Below, one piece after another: positions 50,238-58,607 of a stretch of DNA of 64,000 nt; within the stretch, counting starts at the first letter, position 1, and every line of letters starts with the position of its first letter. A program made the position numbers and the translations under genes. The notes under the pieces were generated by a model. It saw only the letters and a list, made by a program, of their open reading frames with translations. It was not told the origin of the DNA and did no database searches. The DNA is from SSSZ01 sp016790965. Its GTDB lineage: Bacteria; Pseudomonadota; Gammaproteobacteria; Burkholderiales; Rhodocyclaceae. The stretch lies in contig JAEUNZ010000006.1 of the NCBI GenBank assembly GCA_016790965.1, positions 1 through 64,000 of the forward strand. The letters are read 5' to 3'.

Positions 50238-50258
50238 TGCACTGGAATGGTGCTTGCT
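50238..50258 (+). promoter_or_regulatory. sigma-54 promoter of amtB with overlapping NtrC-like dyad
   Basis: TGGAATGGTGCTTGCT (50243-50258): -24 GG and -12 GC are 10 bp apart, and the -12 block TTGCT is consensus. The -24 region is part of TGCACT-N5-GGTGCT (50238-50254), a third NtrC-like dyad. Such a site on the promoter could bind NtrC-P and block the polymerase at high activator levels. Confidence 0.68.
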
Positions 50259-50290
50259 TTCACTTCCCGGTTCTTTGATCGGGAGGTTTC

Positions 50291-51493
50291 ATGGAAGCAT
50301 TTCAGTCTGGAGGCAACGTCCTCTTCATCCTGCTGGGCGCCATCATGGTGCTCGCCATGCACGCCGGCTTCGCCTTTCTCGAAGTCGGAACCGTGCGCAA
50401 GAAGAACCAGGTCAATGCCCTGGTCAAAATCCTGAGCGATTTTGCCGTTTCCACCCTGGCCTACTTCTTCATCGGCTACAGCGTGGCCTACGGCGTCAAT
50501 TTTTTTGCTGGGGCCGAAACCCTGCTGGAAAAGAACGGCTTTGAACTGACTAAGTTCTTTTTTCTGCTGACCTTTGCGGCGGCCATCCCTGCCATCATCT
50601 CCGGTGGCATTGCCGAGCGCGCCCGCTTCAATCCCCAACTGGCCGCCACCTTTCTGCTGGTGGGCTTCGTCTATCCCTTTTTCGAAGGCATCGCGTGGAA
50701 TCAGGGTTACGGCATCCAGGCCTGGCTGAAGGCTTCCTACGGTGCCGAATTCCATGACTTCGCCGGTTCCGTGGTCGTCCACGCGATGGGCGGGTGGATC
50801 GCCCTGCCGGCCGTGTTGCTCCTGGGGGCGCGCCATGGGCGCTATTCCAAGACGGGCGCCATTTCTGCCCACCCGCCTTCATCCATTCCCTTCCTTGCGC
50901 TGGGCGCCTGGATTCTCACCGTCGGTTGGTTCGGCTTCAACGTCATGAGTGCCCAGACCCTGGACAAGATCTCCGGACTGGTGGCGCTCAATTCCCTCAT
51001 GGCCATGGCGGGCGGTACCCTGGTTGCCCTAGTGCTGGGCAGGAACGACCCGGGTTTCGTCCATAACGGACCTCTGGCCGGCTTGGTTGCCGTGTGCGCC
51101 GGCTCCGACGTCATGCACCCGATCGGCGCCCTGGTCGTGGGTGGCGTTGCCGGCGCCCTGTTCGTCGTCATGTTCACTCTGACCCAGAACCGCTGGAAGA
51201 TCGACGATGTCCTCGGCGTCTGGCCCCTGCACGGTCTCTGTGGCGCCTGGGGCGGCATCGCTGCCGGGATCTTCGGTGCGCAGGCCCTGGGGGGGGCGGG
51301 TGGCGTGGCGTTCATGCCTCAACTGCTGATGACCCTTCTGGCCATCGCCATCGCCCTCATCGGCGGTGGCGTGGTGTACGGCGGCCTGAAGGCAGCCGTG
51401 GGCCTGCGCCTCGACCGGGAAGAGGAATTCGAAGGCGCAGACCTGTCGATCCACAAGATCACCGCAACCCCCGAGCGGGAGGCCAACTGGTAG
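50291..51493 (+). CDS. amtB: Ammonium transporter
   Basis: 400 aa with eleven predicted membrane helices. Conserved marks: FAFLEVGTVRKKNQVNALVK at helices 1-2, the channel-lining GIAWNQGYGI and DFAGSVVVHAMGGW with the first His, and HPIGALVVGGVAGAL with the second. There is no cleavable signal, in contrast to E. coli AmtB, and the protein starts directly in helix 1. No glnK/glnB gene is adjacent, so control by PII must act in trans. Promoter is sigma-54 type. Confidence 0.95.
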   Translation: MEAFQSGGNVLFILLGAIMVLAMHAGFAFLEVGTVRKKNQVNALVKILSDFAVSTLAYFFIGYSVAYGVNFFAGAETLLEKNGFELTKFFFLLTFAAAIPAIISGGIAERARFNPQLAATFLLVGFVYPFFEGIAWNQGYGIQAWLKASYGAEFHDFAGSVVVHAMGGWIALPAVLLLGARHGRYSKTGAISAHPPSSIPFLALGAWILTVGWFGFNVMSAQTLDKISGLVALNSLMAMAGGTLVALVLGRNDPGFVHNGPLAGLVAVCAGSDVMHPIGALVVGGVAGALFVVMFTLTQNRWKIDDVLGVWPLHGLCGAWGGIAAGIFGAQALGGAGGVAFMPQLLMTLLAIAIALIGGGVVYGGLKAAVGLRLDREEEFEGADLSIHKITATPEREANW

Positions 51494-51527
51494 AGACCGA
51501 AGCTCAGCGTCGGCTGCCGCCTTGGGA

Positions 51528-53141
51528 CTATTCTCCGTCGGCGGGTGTCTGCGTCCTGAGACGCTTCTTGTCCAGCTTGCCGACGCTGGTACGGGGCAGT
51601 TCGCTGACGAAGTCGATGCGCTCGGGAACGGCGTAGCGCGAGACGCTGCCGCTCGCGGCGGCTTCCCTCACCAGTCGGCGCAGTTCCTCCGGGTCCACCT
51701 GACCGCCCGGTCGCAGGAGCACGAGCGCGTAGGGGCGTTCTCCCCAGTGGGGATCAGGGAAACCGATCACGGCGGCTTCGGCGACGGCGGGGTGGCGTGA
51801 GAGGAGGTTTTCCACTTCCAGGGATGAAATCCATTCCCCGCCGCTCTTGATGACGTCCTTCAGCCGGTCGGTGATGCGCAGGCAGCCGTCCGGATCGAGG
51901 GTGCCGATGTCGCCGGTGTGAAGGTAGCCCCCGGCCCAGAGCTCCCGGGTGGCTTGCGCATTGCCGCTGTAGCTCGCGGTGAGCCAGGGGGCGCGGGCGA
52001 CGATTTCGCCCGGGGTTTTGCCGTCCCGGGGGGTGTCTGCGAAGTCGGCGTCCACGGTGCGCAATTCCACCAGAGGGACGGGATAGCCCGTGCGGCTGCG
52101 GGCGGCGAGGGCATCGCCGCCCTCATCGGGAACCCGCGCCAGGGTCAGCAGGGGGCCGGTTTCCGACATGCCATAGCCGGCAAAGACATCGATGCCCCGG
52201 GCCAGAGCGGCGGCGGCCAGGCCTCCGGGCAGGGCGGAACCGCCAATGACGACCTTCCAGCGGGAGAGGTCGACCCGCTCCGAATCCGGGCTGGAAAGAA
52301 GCATCTGCATGACCGTCGGGACGCAGTGGGAGAAGGTGACCCCCTCGGCGGCGATCAGGTTCAGCAGGTGTTCCGGCTGGTAGCGCCCGGGATAAACCTG
52401 CTTGAGGCCGAGCAGGGTGGCGATGTACGGCAGCCCCCAGGCGTGGACGTGGAACATGGGCGTCAGCGGCAGGTATACGTCGCCCCGGTGGAGGCGGCCG
52501 GCGGCGGGCGCAGCCGTATAGGCGAGCGCCGCGGCCAGGGTGTGGAGCACGATCTGGCGATGGCTGAAATGCACGCCCTTGGGGAGCCCGGTGGTACCTG
52601 TCGTGTAAAAGGTCGTCGCCCGGGTGCTTTCGTCGAAGTCTGGAAACGGGAAGTCGGCCGGGGCAGCAGCGAGCAGCGCCTCGTATTCGCCGGCAAAGGG
52701 CAGGGCCGCAGCGTCGTCTGGCGCGTCGTCTTCGATCAGGATGTAGGTTCTCACCCGGGGGAGGCGGTCCCGCAGACTCGCCAGGAGGGGGACGAAATCG
52801 CCATGCACCAGGATGGTCTCGGCGCCAGCGTGGTCGAGGGTGTACAGCACCTGTTCTGCCGGCAGGCGCACATTTACCGTTTGCAGGACGGCCCCCATCA
52901 TGGGGACGGCGAAGAACGCTTCCAGGTAACGGTGGCTGTCCCAGTCCAGAACCGCAACCGTCGTGCCCGGGCCGACGCCGTATCCCGCCAGGACATTGGC
53001 CAGGCGGCCCAGACGCCGCTCAAACTCGCGGTAATCGTGCCGCCTGTCCCGGTAGACGATTTCCTGTTGCGGCGCAGTGGCCAATGGGGAATGCAGGAGC
53101 TGACGGATGAGAAGGGGGTAGGGATAGGCGGTGTCGGACAT
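51528..53141 (-). CDS. AMP-forming acyl-CoA ligase (long-chain or medium-chain)
   Basis: 537 aa from ATG 53141. P-loop YTTGTTGLPKG, MFHVHAWGLP, the VFAGYGMSETGPLLT A5 motif, LHTGDIGTLDPDGCLRITDR and the catalytic lysine region GKLDKKRL near the C-terminus. Activates a carboxylate with ATP then CoA. The sequence is of the DUF-free FadD3/AlkK type; chain length is not predictable. Divergent from the patatin gene over 210 bp, where no promoter was clearly seen. Confidence 0.92.
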   Translation of the reverse strand: MSDTAYPYPLLIRQLLHSPLATAPQQEIVYRDRRHDYREFERRLGRLANVLAGYGVGPGTTVAVLDWDSHRYLEAFFAVPMMGAVLQTVNVRLPAEQVLYTLDHAGAETILVHGDFVPLLASLRDRLPRVRTYILIEDDAPDDAAALPFAGEYEALLAAAPADFPFPDFDESTRATTFYTTGTTGLPKGVHFSHRQIVLHTLAAALAYTAAPAAGRLHRGDVYLPLTPMFHVHAWGLPYIATLLGLKQVYPGRYQPEHLLNLIAAEGVTFSHCVPTVMQMLLSSPDSERVDLSRWKVVIGGSALPGGLAAAALARGIDVFAGYGMSETGPLLTLARVPDEGGDALAARSRTGYPVPLVELRTVDADFADTPRDGKTPGEIVARAPWLTASYSGNAQATRELWAGGYLHTGDIGTLDPDGCLRITDRLKDVIKSGGEWISSLEVENLLSRHPAVAEAAVIGFPDPHWGERPYALVLLRPGGQVDPEELRRLVREAAASGSVSRYAVPERIDFVSELPRTSVGKLDKKRLRTQTPADGE

Positions 53142-53351
53142 CACGCTCTCCTGGGGTTCGTCAATGCAAGCTGAAAGTGCGCAAGCCTGGTTCGGCGTTG
53201 GGGGCTTGGTGCTCCTTGGAGCGCTGAGGTCGCTCGTGAGTACTACGCAGTTTGGCAAGGCGTGGATGCATTGGGGCGCTCATCAATCCAACGTGAGGCG
53301 GCGCAAACTTTGTGGCAGACTGCGGGTTTTACGACGTCATGTGAAATTGTC

Positions 53352-54332
53352 ATGTCATCTGCCCAAGCCCAACCCTTATCCGTCGCCATCGCCTGTCAAG
53401 GCGGTGGCAGCCATACCGCTTTCACCGCCGGAGTCCTTCAGGCACTGCTGGCCGGAGTCGATCCGGCACGGTACCGCATCACAGGTCTGTCCGGAACTTC
53501 CGGGGGTGCCCTTTGCGCGGCCCTCGCCTGGGCCGGGCTGGTGCGGAGCGATGCGGCCGAAGGTGCACGCCGCCTGGAATCCTTCTGGAATGACATGATC
53601 GCTCGGGCGCCAGTGGATCTCCTGACCAACCTGGGCCTGGTCTGGCTGCAACGCTCCCGTGACTGGCTTGCCCTGCCCGAGGTCAGCCCTTACAGCCTGC
53701 CGGAATTCGGACGGGATTTCCTGGCCGAGCTCATCGACGAGCATATTCCCTTTGCCAGCCTGGATGGCCTTGCTGGTCCAGCGCTTCTGGTGGGGGCAGT
53801 GGAGGTTCTGAGCGGGGACTTCACGGTATTCAGTTCCCGCGCGCCGGAACCCGCGCTGCGTGTGGGGCGTGATGCCCTCCTGGCTTCGGCGGCGATCCCC
53901 GAGCTCTTCCGCGCTACGCACATAGGGAACGCCGTTTATTGGGATGGTCTCTTTTCCCAGAACCCCCCGGTGCGGGGCTTCATTTCCGGATGCGCTTCGG
54001 TGGACGAGAAGCCGGACGAAATCTGGCTCGTTCAGATCAATCCCGCGAGGCGCGAGGCAGAACCGCGTACCGTGGCGGACATCGCTGACCGGCGCAACGA
54101 ACTGGCCGGAAATCTTTCCCTGGCGCAGGAGTTGTTTTTCGTCGCCCAGGTCAATGCCTGGATCGACGAAGGCTGGCTTCCGCGGGACCGGTTCAAACCC
54201 ATCGCCGTGCGCCCCATCACTCTTGAAATGGAGTTGGACTACCCTTCCAAACTCGACCGCAGCTCGGCTTTCATCGACCGATTGATGGATGAAGGGCGCC
54301 GGAGCGGGGCGGAGTTTCTGGCGCGGCGCTGA
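53352..54332 (+). CDS. Patatin-like phospholipase
   Basis: 326 aa from ATG 53352; an upstream in-frame ATG at 53262 is not used because homology begins at LSVAIACQGGGSH. Oxyanion motif GGGSH, nucleophile elbow GTSGG (GxSxG) and the dyad aspartate in YWDGLFSQNPP. No signal peptide or autotransporter domain, so a cytosolic lipid acyl hydrolase. Perhaps related in function to the divergent acyl-CoA ligase (fatty acid release then activation). Confidence 0.9.
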   Translation: MSSAQAQPLSVAIACQGGGSHTAFTAGVLQALLAGVDPARYRITGLSGTSGGALCAALAWAGLVRSDAAEGARRLESFWNDMIARAPVDLLTNLGLVWLQRSRDWLALPEVSPYSLPEFGRDFLAELIDEHIPFASLDGLAGPALLVGAVEVLSGDFTVFSSRAPEPALRVGRDALLASAAIPELFRATHIGNAVYWDGLFSQNPPVRGFISGCASVDEKPDEIWLVQINPARREAEPRTVADIADRRNELAGNLSLAQELFFVAQVNAWIDEGWLPRDRFKPIAVRPITLEMELDYPSKLDRSSAFIDRLMDEGRRSGAEFLARR

Positions 54333-54334
54333 AT

Positions 54335-54604
54335 GCCTGAAAATTTCCGTTCGCCCCGTACTTGCCTACCCCGAGCCAGGGGGTCAGTCAGATAGGTTCA
54401 GCACTGTTCGGCCCACCCCGCACCCCCGCTCGTCCCCGGCATAGCTTCGGCGATGGCTGAGGTTCGCTTCGCGCCACCGGGGCGCGGATGCGCGCCTCGG
54501 CTTTCACGCAAACCTATTAACTGACAACTAGGGTTGTTCGGGCGCGCCCGAGCGGGCGCAAAGGGGCATGAATAGGGCACGCCCGGAATTTTCACAGGCT
54601 CTCA
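54335..54604. mobile_element. Second TGTGAA-type element, containing a nested copy
   Basis: Left end GCCTGAAAATTTCC (54335-54348) and right end GGAATTTTCACAGGCTC (54586-54602) match the ends of the element at 37413, with a short deletion on the left. Just inside the right end is TCGGGCGCGCCCGA, also shared with 37413. Copy 54381-54531 of the other family lies inside. The right end touches the dsbC stop codon. All 269 bases between patatin and dsbC belong to it. Confidence 0.6.
54381..54531. mobile_element. 151-bp palindromic element, GTCAGTCA family
   Basis: Left end GGGTCAGTCAGATAGGTT, right end AACCTATTAACTGACAACTA; conserved interior GGTTCAG, CTGTTCGGCCCACCCCGC, CATAGCTTCGGCGATGG and CGCGCCTCGGCTTTCACGC. 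Same family as 46592-46759 and the half copy at 5468-5507. Probably nested in the larger TGTGAA-ended element. Confidence 0.78.
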
Positions 54605-55309
54605 GCGCGGCAGCGAAGAAAGCTTCTGCTCTATGCGCGCCAGGGGAACTGCACCGGGGACGCGTTCGCCGTCACCAAAGAACAGCGTTGGTGTGCCGGA
54701 AATGTTGAGTTTCTTGCCGAATTCCTGATTGCGGGTTATTGCGCTGGCATCGCAATCGTCTTTGCCTGCAGGGGACTTGCTCTCAACCATCCAGTCGTTC
54801 CACGCCTTGGCGCGGTCAGGCGAGCACCATATCTGGCGGGATTTCTTCACCGAATCCTCGGAGAGGATGGGGTAAAGGAAGGTATAGATGGTAACGTTGT
54901 CCAGCTTCTGAAGATCCTTCGCCAAACGCTTGCAGTAGCCGCAATTTGGATCCTCGAAGGTTGCTAGAACCCGCTTGCCGTCGCCTTTTACCTGTTTGAT
55001 CGCCCGTTCGAGGGGCAGATCGGAGAACTTGATTGCCGTGAGTTTGCGGATGCGCTCCTCGGTGATGTTCTGGCCGGTCTTGGCGTCAAGCAGGACGCCG
55101 TCGATGAGGGTGGTGACTTTGTCGTCCGTATAGATGATGTGACCATCCACATAGACTTCGTACAAACCCAGATAACTGGTCTTGGTCACGCTCTCAACCT
55201 TGGACTTGAGTCGCGCTTCAATGGCCTTGCGCACCTCGCCCTCGTCGGCTCCTGCGCCGGTGGCCAATATCAGGCCCGCCAAGGCGGGAATCAGCGTCTT
55301 CGCGAACAT
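54602..55309 (-). CDS. dsbC: Periplasmic disulfide isomerase DsbC
   Basis: 235 aa with a signal peptide (MFAKTLIPALAGLILATGAGA). An N-terminal dimerisation domain (KVESVTKTSYLGLYEVYVDG, HIIYTDDK) precedes the thioredoxin domain with active-site CGYC in FEDPNCGYCKRLAKDL and the cis-proline in NISGTPTLFFGDG. A second cysteine pair (WCSPD, DDCDA) stabilises the fold. Reshuffles wrong disulfides. Nine bases after the UbiH-type gene. Confidence 0.95.
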   Translation of the reverse strand: MFAKTLIPALAGLILATGAGADEGEVRKAIEARLKSKVESVTKTSYLGLYEVYVDGHIIYTDDKVTTLIDGVLLDAKTGQNITEERIRKLTAIKFSDLPLERAIKQVKGDGKRVLATFEDPNCGYCKRLAKDLQKLDNVTIYTFLYPILSEDSVKKSRQIWCSPDRAKAWNDWMVESKSPAGKDDCDASAITRNQEFGKKLNISGTPTLFFGDGERVPGAVPLARIEQKLSSLPR

Positions 55310-55318
55310 CGGGTTCTC

Positions 55319-56482
55319 CTAGTAGGCGCCCAGGGCGTAGCGCGCCAGGGCATTCTTGATGAAGGGCAGGGAATCGGCGAGGCCCAGCCCGAAGTTGCGC
55401 AAGGGCCTGAGACCGGGGGCCGGGTGACGGAAGAGGCGGCGCAGGCCGTCGGTGGCTGTTTGCAGGAGCAGGGTTTCTTCCTTGCGCGCCCGTTGGTAGC
55501 CCGACAAGAAACGCAGGTCGCCAATATCGTGCCAGGGCTGGGCAGATCCGAGACGAAGTGCGAGTTCTGCGGCATCCTGAAAACCGAGATTGATGCCGTG
55601 GCCGGATAGGGGGTGGATGCCGTGGGCCGCGTCCCCCACGAGGGCGAGGCGCGGGGCCACTGTCTGGGGAACACGCATGAGCCGCAAGGGGAAGGCCGCG
55701 GGAGCCGTGAGGAGTTCCAAGTCCCCCAGGGTGTGGGCGCCGGCCTCGGCCACACGACTGCAAAGTTCTGACGGAGGGAGGGCGCACAGCGCGTCGGCGT
55801 GGTCATCCGGAGTGGACCAGACGATGGAAATGCGGTTCCCGGGCAGGGGAAGCCAGGCGAGGACGCCGTCGTCACGGAACCACTGGTGGGCGATGCCACG
55901 GTGACCGAGGGTGGTGGCGAAATTAGCTACCACGCCTTTTTCGCCATAGGGCGTATTGTGGGCCTCAAGGCCGGCACGGCTTCGCACCCAGGAATCGCGG
56001 CCGTCGGCGCCGACCACCAGGCGGGAACTCAGCGAACTGCCATCCTCAAAGCCCAGACAGGCTGCGTCGTGGCGAATTTCCAGAGAGCATGGGCGGGCCG
56101 GCGAGATCAAGGTGAGGTTACTCTGGCGCTTGGCGCTTTCCCAGAGCTCGCAGGCCATGAGCGAGGATTCCACGATCCAGGCCAGTTCGGTCACGCCGGT
56201 GTCGTAGGCGCTGAAGCCTATCCTGCCGCCGGCATCGCCACGGACATCCATGGCGGTAACTGGAGTCAGGCGATCCCGGTCAAGATGCCGCCAGACGCCG
56301 ATCCGCTCCAGAAACGCCGCGTTAGCAGGACTGATGGCATAAACGCGCGCATCCCAGCCGGCCGGGCGGACCGGCGAATTCGGTTCGATTAGGGCGATTT
56401 TGAGGCGGGAATCCCGGAGAGCGACCGCCAGACCGGTCCCGGCGAGTCCTCCGCCGACGATGGCGAGGTCGAAATGCTGCAT
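55319..56482 (-). CDS. UbiH/UbiF-family FAD monooxygenase
   Basis: 387 aa from ATG 56482 (longer frame to 56737 is the glycine-rich gene on another reading). N-terminal FAD motif DLAIVGGGLAGTGLAVALRD, the middle VVGADGRDSWVR and the C-terminal ALVGDAAHGIHPLSGHGINL. This family hydroxylates the ubiquinone ring at C1, C4 or C6; which position cannot be told. Upstream of dsbC, as is common in betaproteobacteria. Confidence 0.93.
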   Translation of the reverse strand: MQHFDLAIVGGGLAGTGLAVALRDSRLKIALIEPNSPVRPAGWDARVYAISPANAAFLERIGVWRHLDRDRLTPVTAMDVRGDAGGRIGFSAYDTGVTELAWIVESSLMACELWESAKRQSNLTLISPARPCSLEIRHDAACLGFEDGSSLSSRLVVGADGRDSWVRSRAGLEAHNTPYGEKGVVANFATTLGHRGIAHQWFRDDGVLAWLPLPGNRISIVWSTPDDHADALCALPPSELCSRVAEAGAHTLGDLELLTAPAAFPLRLMRVPQTVAPRLALVGDAAHGIHPLSGHGINLGFQDAAELALRLGSAQPWHDIGDLRFLSGYQRARKEETLLLQTATDGLRRLFRHPAPGLRPLRNFGLGLADSLPFIKNALARYALGAY

Positions 56483-56526
56483 CGGCCGCATTGTGCCGAG
56501 GGGCCAGACAAACGGCAAGGGCCGGA

Positions 56527-56829
56527 TCAGACCGGTTGTTTGGGCGGCTTGGGGCGTCGGTTGTTGCTGCGTGGGCGGTGCTTGCGGTTGCCGCCTGGGT
56601 TCTGGCCCTGGGCGGCATTGCCCCCAGGACCGGCAGCCGGACCGCCACTCCCCCCGCCTCCGCCTCCACCCCCGGGTGCGGGGCCGATGCGGTTGCCCGG
56701 AGCGAGCTGGATTTCCAGTTCGACGATTTCGTCCCATTGCTCGTCGCTACGGTCGCGCTCGGGAATCGAGAGCAGTTCCCGCAGCCGGCGGCGCAGGTCA
56801 TTGGGGGGAGGATTGGCGGATGAATTCAT
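56527..56829 (-). CDS. Small protein with glycine-rich linker and basic tail
   Basis: 100 aa, ATG 56829. The N-terminal half is helical and charged (RRRLRELLSIPERDRSDEQW). A run of glycines (PGGGGGGGGSGG) and a tail rich in Arg, Asn, Pro and Lys (RKHRPRSNNRRPKPPKQ) follow. Such tails often bind nucleic acid. No domain is recognised. It lies behind the hupB terminator and ahead of the UbiH-type gene, with no obvious link to either. Confidence 0.65.
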   Translation of the reverse strand: MNSSANPPPNDLRRRLRELLSIPERDRSDEQWDEIVELEIQLAPGNRIGPAPGGGGGGGGSGGPAAGPGGNAAQGQNPGGNRKHRPRSNNRRPKPPKQPV

Positions 56830-56841
56830 GGAGTAGAAACT

Positions 56842-56870
56842 AAAACGAGGTCCGCAGCGGCGGACCTCGT
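56842..56870 (-). terminator. Terminator of hupB
   Basis: Minus strand stem ACGAGGTCCGC / GCGGACCTCGT (11 bp) followed by TTTTA, 16 bp after the hupB stop codon. Confidence 0.85.
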
Positions 56871-56885
56871 AGGGCAAAACACGGC

Positions 56886-57185
56886 TTACTTCTTCTTGCC
56901 GGCGCTCTTCTTGGCGGCGACAGCTGCCTTGAAGGCGGTGCCGGCAGAGAACTTCGGCACGGTGGTGGCCGGAATCTTCAGCGTTGCGCCGGTCTTGGGA
57001 TTCTTGCCGGTGCGGGCAGCGCGCTTGGCCGACTTGAAGGTGCCGAATCCGACCAGGGTGACGGATTCTCCCTTGGAGACGGTCTTCACTACAGCGCCGA
57101 TGATGGCGGACAGGGCCTTGTCGGCGGCGGCCTTGGTAATGCCGGCTTCTTTGGCGGCAACTTCGACCAATTCGGATTTGTTCAT
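56886..57185 (-). CDS. hupB: HU-family histone-like DNA-binding protein
   Basis: 99 aa. MNKSELVEVAAKEAGITKAA, then VTLVGFGTFKSAKRAARTG and the DNA-binding arm NPKTGATLKIPATTVPKF; lysine-rich tail KKSAGKKK, slightly longer than E. coli HU. GAGGAGG lies before the start. Nucleoid architecture. Confidence 0.97.
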   Translation of the reverse strand: MNKSELVEVAAKEAGITKAAADKALSAIIGAVVKTVSKGESVTLVGFGTFKSAKRAARTGKNPKTGATLKIPATTVPKFSAGTAFKAAVAAKKSAGKKK

Positions 57186-57908
57186 CTACGTGCCTCCTCA
57201 TAGTGATTGAAATGACTGGCCGCTTTCACGGCAGCGCAACTAAGTTAGCACATTTTTTTTGGAATTGTTGGCAGTGGCATAGCTTTGTTGCGCCTTTTTT
57301 CGGGCAATGTGTGGTAATCCGGACTAAAAAGGCCCTTTCGGCGGGGGTGTCCGGCGGTTGGGGTACGTCCCGGCAGTCCGGGAGCGGATGGGCAGAGGAA
57401 AGGCTTTTGCGCAAGTGCATCCGGATCGCTGGGGTTTGCGTACTCGTTTTCAAGACGCCCCGGGGGGCTGTTCACGCTCCGCCGCTCCCCGTGGATGGTC
57501 ACTGGCCGACCATGAAAGGACTTGCCTTGAAACCCCGTTGCCATCTCTTCACGGATCTCTGCCGAACCTCCGCCGTCCAGGCCGGGAGACGCTTATGGCT
57601 GGCGCGCTTGCCACGGCGACCCCACGGGAAGGCGACTCTTCCAGGAATGCTCTGCGGCAGCGACTGTCGCCCAGGGCGTGTTCACAGTAACCGGCAGCCC
57701 GTCGCTTACTGCGAACACGCCCCAGCCTCAAAGCGTGCAAGTATGATCACGGAGGCCTGCGCTCGCGGGGCAAGGCAGGCCAAAACGGAAGGGCTACTTT
57801 CCACCCCGCATCTGGAACACGGCGGGACCGAAGCGGCAGAGCAAGGGCTTTCGACGGCCCTCCTGCGTGCTGACATCCCGCACTGAGGCAAGGGGCATGG
57901 GAGTTTTC
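57186..57908. other. 723-bp region without a convincing gene, hupB to sigma factor
   Basis: Holds the hupB leader and promoter area (A/T-rich stretch near 57245-57300), a perfect-looking inverted repeat at 57674-57722, and the leader of the sigma-factor gene. An open frame of 227 codons (57203-57886) has cysteine, tryptophan and histidine use unlike the neighbours and no recognisable domain, and it is not taken as a gene. Confidence 0.6.
57674..57722. repeat. 49-bp inverted repeat GGGCGTGTTC
   Basis: GGGCGTGTTCACAGTAA (57674-57690) is the inverted match of TTACTGCGAACACGCCC (57706-57722), with one mismatch in 17 and a 15-base loop. Likely a REP-type element or a binding site; no T-run. Confidence 0.65.
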
Positions 57909-58607
57909 ATGGAATCCTGGGACGACGACTCACTCGACCTGCCCTCCGTCGATGCACCCGAGGCCGAAGAGGAGCGGGACGAGACGGAGGACGAAGGCGC
58001 GCAGACGGTGCCGACGCCGTACGTCGCCGATCCTGCCACGGAAACGGCCCTGTGCGCTTGGATCGGGCGCGTCGTGAATAGTGACGAAGCGGCGCTGGCC
58101 TCGCTCTACGAAGCGATGATCGGCCGGGTCTACGGCCTTGCCCTGCGCATCACGCGGCAGGTTCAACTGGCCGAGGAAGTGGCCGAAGACACTTTCTGGC
58201 AAATCTGGCGCCAGGCCCCCCGTTACGATGCCGGCCGCGGGAGCGCCATGGCCTGGATCATGACCATGGCCCGCAGCCGGGCCCTCGATGCTCTGCGCCG
58301 GCGGGAGCCCGCCGAGTGCGAAGCCGATATCGAGCGCATGGCGGAAAGCGGTTCCGACGTCCAGGCCGGCCCCCAGGATATCCTGGAGGCCGTGCAGCAA
58401 GGTTCGCTCCTGCACGCCGCCCTGGCCAGACTCGACCCCCTGCCGCGTCAGCTCGTTGCCCTGGCGTTCTTCCGTGGCCTCAGCCACGAGGAGATTGCCG
58501 ACCAGACCGGCATCCCCCTTGGGACGGTCAAGTCCCACATCCGCCGCGCCCTGGAGCGCCTGCGGCGCTTTTTGGCGCCAGCGGAACAATCGATGGTGAC
58601 ATCATGA
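57909..58607 (+). CDS. ECF-type RNA polymerase sigma factor
   Basis: 232 aa from ATG 57909, which has GGGAG five bases upstream (57897 is an alternative). An acidic extension of some 40 residues (ESWDDDSLDLP, EAEEERDETEDE) precedes region 2 (LYEAMIGRVYGLALRITRQ, FWQIWRQAPRYDAGRGSAMA) and region 4 (LPRQLVALAFFRGLSHEEIA, GTVKSHIRRALERLRRF). Similar to the ECF groups that pair with cupin anti-sigma factors. The ATGA overlap with the cupin gene supports a sigma/anti-sigma pair. Confidence 0.92.
   Translation: MESWDDDSLDLPSVDAPEAEEERDETEDEGAQTVPTPYVADPATETALCAWIGRVVNSDEAALASLYEAMIGRVYGLALRITRQVQLAEEVAEDTFWQIWRQAPRYDAGRGSAMAWIMTMARSRALDALRRREPAECEADIERMAESGSDVQAGPQDILEAVQQGSLLHAALARLDPLPRQLVALAFFRGLSHEEIADQTGIPLGTVKSHIRRALERLRRFLAPAEQSMVTS

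Noticed and set aside
53142..53351. Divergent promoters between the acyl-CoA ligase and patatin genes
   Set aside because: No -35/-10 pair of acceptable quality or palindrome was found by eye in the 210 bp.
57203..57886. 227-codon plus-strand frame in the hupB-sigma gap
   Set aside because: Odd amino-acid use (many Cys, Trp, His), crosses a 49-bp inverted repeat and has no domain; treated as non-coding.
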